Assembly (NCBI GenBank): GCA_964471535.1
Contig: CAYYHA010000017.1
Coordinates: 1-36,598 of the forward strand
From: CAYYHA01 sp964471535
GTDB taxonomy: Bacteria; Myxococcota; Myxococcia; SLRQ01
Length of the DNA stretch: 36,598 nt
Direction of reading: 5' to 3'
A program made the translations under genes and the position numbers. Below are positions 10,220-17,232 of this stretch, piece by piece (the stretch's first letter is position 1; each line of letters opens with the position of its first letter). The notes below the pieces were generated by a model, which was not told the DNA's origin, did no database searches, and was given only the letters and a program-made list of their open reading frames with translations.

Positions 10220-11419
10220 TCAACGATAGAGCAGAAACTCGGCCCGGTGCCGGCGAAAGGCCTCCGAGAACGCGCGCCCCGCCTCGAGGAGTTCGGCGAG
10301 GGGACGGTCCTCGGCGAGCGCCCGCGAGAACGCATCCGAGCCGATGAGGAGGTCGATGGCCGGCACCTCCTCGACGAACTCGTAGGCATCGCTGCGCCAC
10401 TCGAAGCGCTCCGGCCACAGGTCATGGATGGCTTTCAAGAAGAGGAGCCCCACCGCCCACGGCTCGAAGCGATCGCGGTCGCGCACGTGGAGGAAGAGCC
10501 CCCCGCAGGACTCGCCCGCCCACTTGTGAAAGACGGGCCGGAAGGTGCAGGGCCGCGGTGTCACCCCCCCGAGGCCATGCGCCTCGAAGAGCGCTTCGAG
10601 GCGCACCCTGGCGCGCTCGCCGTCGACCCACGGCGCCCCCGCCTGTTCGAAGGGGCGCGTGGTCCCCCGCCCCTCGGAGAGACGCGTCCCCTCCACCAGG
10701 CACATGCCCGGGTAGACGAAGGCGGTATCCACGGTGGGCATGTTGGGCGAGGGGGGAATCCAAACCAGCCCCGTCTCCTCGAAGGCCATGCGGCGCCGCC
10801 AGCGCTCCATCTCCAGCACCTCGAGGGTGCAGCCGTACGCGGGCTCGACCGCAGCCAGGTAGAGGGCGAGCTCCCCCACGGTCATCCCGTGCCGGGCCGG
10901 CACCGAGTAGAGGCCGACGAAGCTCTCGAAGCCCGGCTCCACGGGTCCCCCCTCGATGCGCTCGCCGCCGAGCGGGTTGGGGCGGTCGAGGACGAGGAGG
11001 GGGATGCCGGCCTCCTTCGCCGCCTTCATGCACAGCGCCATCGTGGCTGCGAAGGTGTAGTAGCGCGACCCCACGTCTTGGATGTCGAAGACGAGGACGT
11101 CGAGGTCGGACAACGTCTCGGGGGGCGGGGTGAGCGAAGCGACGCTGTGGCCGTAGAGGCTGTGCACCTCGATGCCCGTCGCCGGATCCACGCCGTGGTC
11201 CACGCCGACCATGTCCTGGGCCTCACCGCGGATACCGTGCTCCGGGGCGAAGAGGCGCACGAGGTGCACCTTCGGATGGGCGTGCATCGCATCGGCGAGG
11301 TGCACGAGGCGCGCCGACTCCACGGCGGTGTGGTTGCAGATGAGCCCCACGCGCCGGCCGTGGAGACGCCGGAACTCCTCTGCCACCAGGCGGTCGGCGC
11401 CGGTTCGAACGCCCGTCAC
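10220..11419 (-). CDS. namZ: NamZ-family exo-beta-N-acetylmuramidase (DUF1343)
   Basis: The 399-aa product matches the DUF1343/YbbC family: 'GRRVGLICNHTAVES' early, FAPEHGIRGEAQD, DVLVFDIQDVGSRYYTF, VLDRPNPLGG, 'SVPARHGMTVGELA', PPSPNMPTVDTAFVYPG and LVEGTRLSEGRGTTRPFE. Members characterised in Bacillus and Tannerella cleave terminal MurNAc from peptidoglycan fragments (established knowledge), so the likely role is cell-wall turnover. I see no signal peptide: it begins MTGVRTGADRL, so it may act in the cytoplasm unless the start lies further upstream. The ATG overlaps the lipoprotein gene's stop (ATGA, 11419-11416). Confidence 0.9.
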   Translation of the reverse strand: MTGVRTGADRLVAEEFRRLHGRRVGLICNHTAVESARLVHLADAMHAHPKVHLVRLFAPEHGIRGEAQDMVGVDHGVDPATGIEVHSLYGHSVASLTPPPETLSDLDVLVFDIQDVGSRYYTFAATMALCMKAAKEAGIPLLVLDRPNPLGGERIEGGPVEPGFESFVGLYSVPARHGMTVGELALYLAAVEPAYGCTLEVLEMERWRRRMAFEETGLVWIPPSPNMPTVDTAFVYPGMCLVEGTRLSEGRGTTRPFEQAGAPWVDGERARVRLEALFEAHGLGGVTPRPCTFRPVFHKWAGESCGGLFLHVRDRDRFEPWAVGLLFLKAIHDLWPERFEWRSDAYEFVEEVPAIDLLIGSDAFSRALAEDRPLAELLEAGRAFSEAFRRHRAEFLLYR

Positions 11420-12903
11420 TTGCCGTTAGGGGGCGTGAACTCGAAGGGCAGCGTATACTCCTGCCGGCCCTTGCGCTTGGGGAAACGCGCGTCCATCAGG
11501 GTCCACCAGGCCACCGCTTCGAGCGCCGGGTCGTGGAGGGTGTCCTCCTCGATCTCGGCGTGGACCACTCGGCCGCCCTCCACCTCGACCCGGATCGACA
11601 GCATCCCGCCCAGCCGCGGCATCTCCTCGAGGCGCTTGCTGTACACTTCGAAGAGGACCGAGGCCACACGCCGGTAGACCTGGTCGGGATTCTTTCCCTC
11701 GATCACGCGGCCGGGAAAGCCCAGTTCGGCCTCCAGCTTCTTCCGCGCCTCTGCCGCCTCCTCGGACCCTTGCGCCTCGGCGACCCGAAAGTCCTCGAGC
11801 GCCCCTCGGTAGTCCTGCGCCTCCACCCGTAGCTTCCCCCGCGCGAGCCGAGCAGGCACGTCCTTGCGCGCCCGCTCGATGAGCCGGGAGAGCGTCTCTT
11901 CCGCCTCCACCGGCTCATCGGCCGCGAGCTGCAGCTCCGCCAGGCGACGAAGGCTCTCCACGTCCTGGTTTGCCAACTGAGCGACGTGCTCCAGTGCCTC
12001 CCGCTCAGCCGCCTCGTCGCCCACCACCCGGGCGAGGCGAGCCTGCTCGCGCCAGGCCTGTACCTTCAGGGGCGCCCCGTGGGCCACCTGGCGCCAGGCC
12101 TCGAGGGCGCCCTTCGGATCGCCCGCCGCGTCGAGTGCCCGCGCCAGTCGCTCTCGGAGCTCCAGGTTCTCGGGTGCCAGCGCCAGCGCGCGCTTCAGGT
12201 AGGCCGCCTGCGCGGCGGGATCTCCCTCGGCCAGCTCCGCGGCCAGGAGGAGCGCATCGGCTCGCTTGGGGCGCGCCTCGAGGACGCCCTCCACCAGGGC
12301 ACGCGCTCCGTCGGCGTCTCCGTCCGCGAGCTTCAACCGGGCGAGGGCCATCGCCACCCGGGGTGCCTTCCCCGGGCCGCCCGCCGCCTCGAGGGCCGCC
12401 GCATCGTGCGCCTGGGCCTCCTCGGTGTGCCCTTGGGCGGCGGCCAGCGCTCCCCGGGCCGCCCGCGCCGGCCACAGCCCAGGTGCGATCTTCTCGGCCG
12501 CCGCGATCTGCGCCTCGGCCTGATCGAAGACCTTCCAGCGGATGTAGACCTCGGCCATGCCCAGGTGCGCCCAGTAGCTCGGCGGACCCCGGTCTCCGTC
12601 GACCACGGTCACCTCATGGAGACGGTTCCACGCCGCGTCGGCGTCGGTGGGCATCTGCGCCCACGCCGCCTTGGTGACCGACCAGGGGTCCCGGCCCTCG
12701 GCCGCCTTCTCCAGCTCGGCCTGCAGAGCCGCGAGCGTCCCCCGGGCCTTCGCTTCCTCGATGGCGTCCAGAAGTGCCGTCATCTCCTCGATGCGGACGG
12801 TGTCCGCCGGGGGTGCCGCTGTATCGGAGTGGGTGGCCGCAGGCGTCTTGCACCCGCCGACCCCCCAGGCCACGACCACGATCGCCAGCACAGAGCGTCG
12901 CAT
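11416..12903 (-). CDS. TPR lipoprotein with AgmX/PglI (TonB-like) C-terminal domain
   Basis: The 495-aa product starts with a lipoprotein signal (MRRSVLAIVVVAWGVGGC, lipid site C18). About 370 residues of Ala/Leu/Glu-rich TPR-type helical pairs follow, with recurring A-x-x-x-L-A-x-x-P units. The last 90 residues ('NPDQVYRRVASVLFEVYSKR' through RVEVEGGRVVHAEIEEDT to ARFPKRKGRQEYTLPFEF) match the TonB-like C-terminal domain found in AgmX/PglI gliding-motility proteins. It is likely an envelope-anchored scaffold or assembly factor. It is the first gene of a four-gene operon with namZ, the receiver kinase and nadD. The start is ATG 12903. A weak -10-like TACCTC ends 6 bases upstream. Confidence 0.8.
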   Translation of the reverse strand: MRRSVLAIVVVAWGVGGCKTPAATHSDTAAPPADTVRIEEMTALLDAIEEAKARGTLAALQAELEKAAEGRDPWSVTKAAWAQMPTDADAAWNRLHEVTVVDGDRGPPSYWAHLGMAEVYIRWKVFDQAEAQIAAAEKIAPGLWPARAARGALAAAQGHTEEAQAHDAAALEAAGGPGKAPRVAMALARLKLADGDADGARALVEGVLEARPKRADALLLAAELAEGDPAAQAAYLKRALALAPENLELRERLARALDAAGDPKGALEAWRQVAHGAPLKVQAWREQARLARVVGDEAAEREALEHVAQLANQDVESLRRLAELQLAADEPVEAEETLSRLIERARKDVPARLARGKLRVEAQDYRGALEDFRVAEAQGSEEAAEARKKLEAELGFPGRVIEGKNPDQVYRRVASVLFEVYSKRLEEMPRLGGMLSIRVEVEGGRVVHAEIEEDTLHDPALEAVAWWTLMDARFPKRKGRQEYTLPFEFTPPNGK

Positions 12904-12940
12904 GGCAAAGAGGTACCGCCCGCCCCCGCCCAGGGCAAGG

Positions 12941-12970
12941 CGGACACGGAAGCACCCCTTCGACTATGGT
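12941..12970 (+). promoter_or_regulatory. Probable promoter of the single-pass membrane protein gene
   Basis: CGGACA (12941-12946), 18-base spacer, TATGGT (12965-12970). The -10 ends 9 bases before ATG 12980, so the message would be leaderless or have only a couple of leader bases. An AGG that could act as a ribosome site lies in the same 9 bases. Confidence 0.4.
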
Positions 12971-12979
12971 AGGCGGCCC

Positions 12980-13762
12980 ATGCCGCAGGCCGAGGAAGAA
13001 CTCGATTCGAAGGCGCACGAGAAGCGGGAAGCCAAGGAAATTGCCCGTCAGGCACGGGCGCTGAAGCGGGGGACGGGTACGGTGTACCTGGTGCTCATCC
13101 TGGCGAGCGCCCTCCTCATGCTGCTGTCGCCCTACTTCAACCGCTTCCTGGGCGCCTGGCAGGGCGTGGTGGTGGCGCCGCCCGAGGACGGTGAGGTGAC
13201 GGTGATCCTCCCCAGCAGTCTGGTCGAGAAGCGGCCGGTCAGCGAAGCGTTGGCCCGAAAGCTCTCGGTGGGTGACTACCTGGACAAGCGGAGCGGCACC
13301 TGGGACCCCGTGGTCGTCGAGGCGGCGCAGCTCCCAGAGCGCGACGACGTCGAGGACCCGGAGATGCAGCCGGCGCGGTACCTGCCGAAGCTCTTCGAGC
13401 GCTACATGAAGTCGTGGCGCGGGACGATCGTGGCGGTGGACCGCCGGCCGGCGAAGAGCACCGGCGATATCGGATCGAAGCGGGTGATCCACACCATGAA
13501 GATCCATTTCGATCAGGGCGGCATCGAGGAGGTGGAGGTGCCCGAGGAGCTGATCCCCTACGCGAAGGTGGGGACCCGCCTGGAGAAGCCCGAGCGCTCC
13601 TACCGCATCCGGGTGATCGGCCAGGCCGCGGACCTCGAGCGGCCCCAGCCAGCGGTGCCCGTAGGCCCCCCCTCCGGACGACAGGCCGCGGAGGAGGCCG
13701 GCGCGCCAAGCGATGCCTCCGCGCCGGTGGATGCGCCGCCGCGGGGCGAGGGCCCGCGCTAA
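12980..13762 (+). CDS. Unknown single-pass membrane protein
   Basis: I do not recognise this 260-aa protein. It has a charged N-terminus (residues 1-30, Glu/Lys/Arg-rich, cytoplasmic by the positive-inside rule) and one membrane helix (about 32-52, VYLVLILASALLMLLSPYF). About 180 residues follow on the far side of the membrane, containing a beta-rich stretch ('IVAVDRRPAKSTGD...VIHTMKIHFDQ'). A Pro/Ala-rich tail closes the protein. The start is ATG 12980, next to a -10-like TATGGT. It is divergent from the TPR lipoprotein gene (76 bases between starts) and ends 54 bases from the convergent cyclase-like gene. It looks like a monocistronic envelope protein. Confidence 0.8.
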   Translation: MPQAEEELDSKAHEKREAKEIARQARALKRGTGTVYLVLILASALLMLLSPYFNRFLGAWQGVVVAPPEDGEVTVILPSSLVEKRPVSEALARKLSVGDYLDKRSGTWDPVVVEAAQLPERDDVEDPEMQPARYLPKLFERYMKSWRGTIVAVDRRPAKSTGDIGSKRVIHTMKIHFDQGGIEEVEVPEELIPYAKVGTRLEKPERSYRIRVIGQAADLERPQPAVPVGPPSGRQAAEEAGAPSDASAPVDAPPRGEGPR

Positions 13763-13770
13763 GCCTCGAA

Positions 13771-13782
13771 CCCCGAGCGGGG
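13771..13782. terminator. Small hairpin in a convergent intergenic space
   Basis: CCCC-GAGC-GGGG lies 8 bases after the membrane protein gene and 34 bases after the convergent cyclase-like gene's stop. There is no T tract on either strand. A bidirectional terminator role is possible but weakly supported. Confidence 0.2.
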
Positions 13783-13816
13783 ACCGAGAGCGCCGCGGCC
13801 GGAAGCGACGGAGGGG

Positions 13817-15022
13817 CTAGCGCTCGAGCTCGGCGATCGTCTCCTGGGCGGCGGCCTCGAAGCGGCAGAGGATGCGGCCGATCCCAAGCGGCCCCTTGTC
13901 TCGATCCCGCTCCCGCGCCAGCGCCTCGCGGAGGGGCGAGACCGCGTCCCGGTCACCCAGGCGGGCCAGCGTGCGCGCGGCGTCGGTGCGCACGCCGCAG
14001 TCCTCGTCCTCGAGGGCAGCGACCATCGCCTCGAGGATGGTAGCGTCGCCTCGGTACTGCTCCGGGTCCGCCTCGATGGCGAAGCGGTAGAGCCGGGCGG
14101 CGCGGCGCACCTTCCCGCGCTTCATCGCCAGGTAGCCCTGAAGGAAGTAGAGATCGCCCTCGCGATCGGGGTGGGCCCGTTCGAAGGCATCGAGGGCAGT
14201 GACCGCCTCCTCGAGGGCACCCCGGTCGACGAGATCCCGGATTCGCTCCGCGAGATCCTCGGGACCGACGAGCACGCGGGCGAGCAGCACGATGAGGAGG
14301 CCGACCCCCAGCACCGGGAGCAGGCGGCGCAGGCTACGGGGCATTCGGCGCCAGGGATCGAAGCGCGCCGCGAGCCCGGCCCGGCGGGCGCGCGCCCGCT
14401 CCCCCTCCGGGTCCTCGCGAAGGCGTTCGATCCAGTCCTCGCTGAGGTCGGGCAGATCCGGCACTCGGGTCAGCCCCCGCCCGGCATAGGGCGGGGCGTC
14501 GCCGCCGCCGAGCTGTGGCACCGCATAGAGCCGGAGCGGTTCCTCCCGCCCCTCGATACGCTGCTCACCCCGCGGCTCGACGGGCACCTCGGCGCGGTTC
14601 ATCGAGAGGTAGACGCCCTCGTCGAGGAGGACCTCACCGGCGTCGGCCAGCGGCTCGAGCGCCTTCAGCGTGGCCAGCGGGCGACCCTGCACCTTCGCTC
14701 GACCGACCTGCACCTCGCCCTGGGAGAGGACGGCCCGGATCTCCAGCCGCTCCGCCTCGGGCACCCGCCGGTTGAAGGCCCAGAGGCGATCCTGCAGGGC
14801 GGTGGCGCAGAGCACGGCGTTGGTGGGCGAGGGAAAGGTGACGATGAAGGCGTCCCCCGCCTCCTGCCGCAGCGTCCCGCCGAAGGCCTCGACGACGGGA
14901 CGCACCAGCGCCCGGTGGCGCGCCAGCCAGCGGGCGTTCTCCTCGCGCGTCTGCGCCGCGGTGCGGGCCGTGAAGCCCTTGATGTCGGTGAGCAGCAGCG
15001 TGAGGTTCTCGGTCCGCGGCAT
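13817..15022 (-). CDS. Class III nucleotide cyclase-like protein with membrane anchor and TPR/HEAT tail; catalytic residues degenerate
   Basis: The 401-aa protein starts with a class III cyclase homology domain (about 5-170): LLLTDIKGFTART, EAGDAFIVTF and GEVLLDEGVYLSMN. A membrane helix (about 235-254, LLPVLGVGLLIVLLARVLVG) is followed by TPR-like helices ('GDLYFLQGYLAMKRGKVRRA') and a HEAT-like end ('DCGVRTDAARTLARLGDRDA'). Both metal-binding Asp are present (D13, D57). Aligned by eye to active relatives, the adenine-contacting Lys is Q53, the second base-contacting Asp is K110, and the transition-state Asn and Arg are A117 and A121. It probably cannot make cAMP and may act as a sensor or adaptor; that is inference. 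ATG 15022 directly abuts the stop of the beta-barrel gene (TAGATG), so the pair is coupled. Confidence 0.82.
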   Translation of the reverse strand: MPRTENLTLLLTDIKGFTARTAAQTREENARWLARHRALVRPVVEAFGGTLRQEAGDAFIVTFPSPTNAVLCATALQDRLWAFNRRVPEAERLEIRAVLSQGEVQVGRAKVQGRPLATLKALEPLADAGEVLLDEGVYLSMNRAEVPVEPRGEQRIEGREEPLRLYAVPQLGGGDAPPYAGRGLTRVPDLPDLSEDWIERLREDPEGERARARRAGLAARFDPWRRMPRSLRRLLPVLGVGLLIVLLARVLVGPEDLAERIRDLVDRGALEEAVTALDAFERAHPDREGDLYFLQGYLAMKRGKVRRAARLYRFAIEADPEQYRGDATILEAMVAALEDEDCGVRTDAARTLARLGDRDAVSPLREALARERDRDKGPLGIGRILCRFEAAAQETIAELER

Positions 15023-15574
15023 CTAGAAACGGATGTGGGGACCGATGATCCACTCCACCGTGCCCACCGTGGTCACGCTCGGGAGGAAGCGCGGTCCGAT
15101 GTCGGGGAGGACGAGCTGCGTACCCACCGCGACCGTCTCGCTGACGAAGTACTCCGCCCCCATGGCCACCCGGAAGGCAATGGCGAGGTTGGTCGCCTGG
15201 TAGCTGGCGAAGCCGAGCCTGACCCCCACCCCACCGCCGACCCAGGGGACCAGCGGCATCCCCAGGTCGAAGCGCCAGTGGACCTGCACCACGGGCTGCA
15301 GGAGGAATGCGTTGTCTCCGGTCCCCAGGTGCAGACCGACCAGGTAGGCGAGACCCGTGTCCTCTCCAAGCTCCAGGTCCAGCCCGAAGACGAACTTGTT
15401 GCCGCCGACCGTGGTGGACAGGCCCGCCTGCAGATCCCCCGTCGCGCCGATGAAGGGCCGCAGGCCGCGCTGCCCCCGGTCGAAGCGCATCGGCTCCTTC
15501 CGGCTTGCAGCGGAGGCCGAGAGGGGCAAGGCCATCGCCAGCAGCAGGAGCGCCATCCATCGCATCCGTGTCAT
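15023..15574 (-). CDS. Small outer-membrane beta-barrel-like protein
   Basis: The 183-aa product has a cleavable signal peptide (MTRMRWMALLLLAMALPLSA, cleavage after ASA). About 160 residues of alternating hydrophobic and polar strands with many Gly and aromatic residues follow ('GLAYLVGLHLGTGDNAF', 'VHWRFDLGMPLVPWVGGGVG'). It ends in a terminal Phe (IGPHIRF), like the C-terminal signal for outer-membrane insertion by BamA. The start is ATG 15574: AGGAGG (15586-15581) is 6 bases upstream of it, whereas ATG 15580 touches that site and is unlikely. It is co-transcribed with, and abuts, the cyclase-like gene. The precise family is not recognised. Confidence 0.8.
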   Translation of the reverse strand: MTRMRWMALLLLAMALPLSASAASRKEPMRFDRGQRGLRPFIGATGDLQAGLSTTVGGNKFVFGLDLELGEDTGLAYLVGLHLGTGDNAFLLQPVVQVHWRFDLGMPLVPWVGGGVGVRLGFASYQATNLAIAFRVAMGAEYFVSETVAVGTQLVLPDIGPRFLPSVTTVGTVEWIIGPHIRF

Positions 15575-15638
15575 CGTCATCCTCCTCGCCCAGACGGTCC
15601 GAGATGGTACCCGGGATGCAGCGCCGGCGCACCTGTGA

Positions 15639-15644
15639 TAGGGC
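15639..15644 (+). promoter_or_regulatory. -10-like element before the rRNA methyltransferase gene
   Basis: TAGGGC, within GATAGGGC, ends 7 bases before ATG 15652. It resembles GATAGAGT at the monoamine oxidase start. No -35 is evident. The call is tentative. Confidence 0.25.
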
Positions 15645-15651
15645 GGCGGCG

Positions 15652-17178
15652 ATGCACGACGGCGACCAGGGGACCGAAGGACCGCCGGAGGGCGGCACGG
15701 CGCCGCCGGCCGAGGCGCGCAGGAAGGGCCGTCCCCGGCGCGGCGAGCGCGTGACCCTTCGCATCGACGGGCTGGCCGCGCGGGGCGTGGGGGTGGGCCG
15801 GGCGGACGGCTTCGTCCTCTTCGTGCCCGGCACCGCGCCCGGCGATCGGATCCTGGCCGAGGTCCGGGTCTCGAAGCGCCGCCACGGCGAGGCCGAGTGC
15901 CTTGAGGTGCTCGAGCCCGGCGAGGCGCGGGTACAGCCTCGCTGTCCCCACTTCGGCCGCTGTGGCGGCTGCGCCTGGCAGCACCTCTCGTACGCAGCGC
16001 AGCTGCGGGAGAAGGAGGCGATGGTCCGCGACAGCCTCGAGCGCATCGGTGGCTTCCGCGACCTGCCGCTTCGCCCCATCCTCGCCGCACCCGATCCCTA
16101 CCACTACCGGAACAAGATGGAGTTCGCCTTCCACCCCGAGGCGATCCTGGGGCTCCATGCCCGGGGGCGCTTCGACGAGGTCGTCCCCATCGAGGCGTGC
16201 CACATCGCCAGCCCCCGGGTCTCGGCTCTCGTCGCCGTCGTGCGCGACTTCGTGCGCCGCGAGGGCCTGCCGTGCTACGACAAGCGCACGCACGGCGGCC
16301 TGCTGCGGCACCTCGTCGTCCGCGAGGCACGAAGCACCGGTGAGATCCTCGTGGGGATCGTCACCACGAGCGATCCCTTTCCCAAGCGGGAGGCCCTGCG
16401 GGACGCCCTCCTCGGCGCCGACCCCGAAATTCAGAGCATCGTCCACGCGGTGAACGACGACCGCGCCGACACGGTGAACGTGGAGGCCCTGACCGTGCTC
16501 CACGGGCGCGACCACATCGTCGAGCGGCTCGGTGGGATTCCCTACGAGATCCGCCTGCAGACCTTCTTCCAGACCCACACGGTGCAGGCGGAGCGCATGG
16601 TAGAGGAGGCGCTGGCCCTCGCCGAACCGGCGGCGGGCGACCTGTGTGTGGACCTCTTCTGCGGGGTGGGCACCTTCGCCCTGCACCTCGCCCCCCACGT
16701 GGCACAGGTGGTGGGGATCGAGATCGTGGAGGCGGCGGTGCTGGCGGCCCGGCAGAACGCGCGCCGAGCGGGCATGGGCAACGCCACCTTCTGGGTGGGG
16801 GACGCGCGGCGCACGCTGCCGAAGGTGGTGGAGCAGCTCGGCACGCCGGACCTCTTCGTCCTCGATCCGCCGCGCTCCGGGGCGGGCGGAAAGGTCATGC
16901 GACGCATCGGCCGCTGCCACCCCCGGCGCATCCTCTACGTGAGCTGCAACCCGGCGAGTCTCGCGGCCGACCTGAAGGAGCTCACCCCCTTCGGCTACGA
17001 GATCACCGCGGTGCAGCCCCTCGATCTCTTCCCCCAGACCTGGCACGTGGAGACCCTGGTCCGGCTCGACCGGCTGCAGGGTGCGGAGGCGAAGCCGGGG
17101 CCGGCCGTCGAGGCTGACGCGGGCCAAGACGCCGGCCTGCGCTCCGAGCCCGAGTCCGACGCCGAGCCTGCGCCGTAG
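15652..17178 (+). CDS. rlmD: 23S rRNA (uracil-5-)-methyltransferase, RlmD/TrmA family
   Basis: Methylates C5 of a uridine in RNA, most likely 23S rRNA, using S-adenosylmethionine. The 508-aa product has a charged N-terminal extension (1-30), a TRAM domain (about 30-90), and an iron-sulfur site (C98, C104, C107 in 'RCPHFGRCGGC' and C183 in EACHI). The methyltransferase core has DLFCGVGTFAL (334-344), DPPRSG (405-410), and catalytic C432 in VSCNPASLAADL. The general base Glu would be in the final HVETLV segment. The four cysteines favour RlmD/RlmC-like enzymes over TrmA. ATG 15652 is preferred over ATG 15616 because of the adjacent -10-like element and because the extra residues are not family-like. 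The last 30 residues are an acidic/Ala-rich tail outside the family. Confidence 0.92.
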   Translation: MHDGDQGTEGPPEGGTAPPAEARRKGRPRRGERVTLRIDGLAARGVGVGRADGFVLFVPGTAPGDRILAEVRVSKRRHGEAECLEVLEPGEARVQPRCPHFGRCGGCAWQHLSYAAQLREKEAMVRDSLERIGGFRDLPLRPILAAPDPYHYRNKMEFAFHPEAILGLHARGRFDEVVPIEACHIASPRVSALVAVVRDFVRREGLPCYDKRTHGGLLRHLVVREARSTGEILVGIVTTSDPFPKREALRDALLGADPEIQSIVHAVNDDRADTVNVEALTVLHGRDHIVERLGGIPYEIRLQTFFQTHTVQAERMVEEALALAEPAAGDLCVDLFCGVGTFALHLAPHVAQVVGIEIVEAAVLAARQNARRAGMGNATFWVGDARRTLPKVVEQLGTPDLFVLDPPRSGAGGKVMRRIGRCHPRRILYVSCNPASLAADLKELTPFGYEITAVQPLDLFPQTWHVETLVRLDRLQGAEAKPGPAVEADAGQDAGLRSEPESDAEPAP

Positions 17179-17220
17179 CCGCCCCGGGACTTGGGGGGCC
17201 CCCTCCCCGCACCTCCCTGA

Positions 17221-17226
17221 TAGAGT
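17221..17226 (+). promoter_or_regulatory. -10 element of the monoamine oxidase gene, start-adjacent
   Basis: TAGAGT ends 6 bases before ATG 17233. With its flanks it reads ATAGAGTC, identical to the promoter at 3012-3019. The -35 is not clear. The upstream 54-base spacer from rlmD also contains a GGGGGCCCCC palindrome. Confidence 0.4.
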
Positions 17227-17232
17227 CCTGCC

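Noticed and set aside
17192..17205. GGGGGCCCCC palindrome between rlmD and the monoamine oxidase as a terminator
   Set aside because: It has no loop and no T tract, so it cannot form a normal intrinsic terminator.
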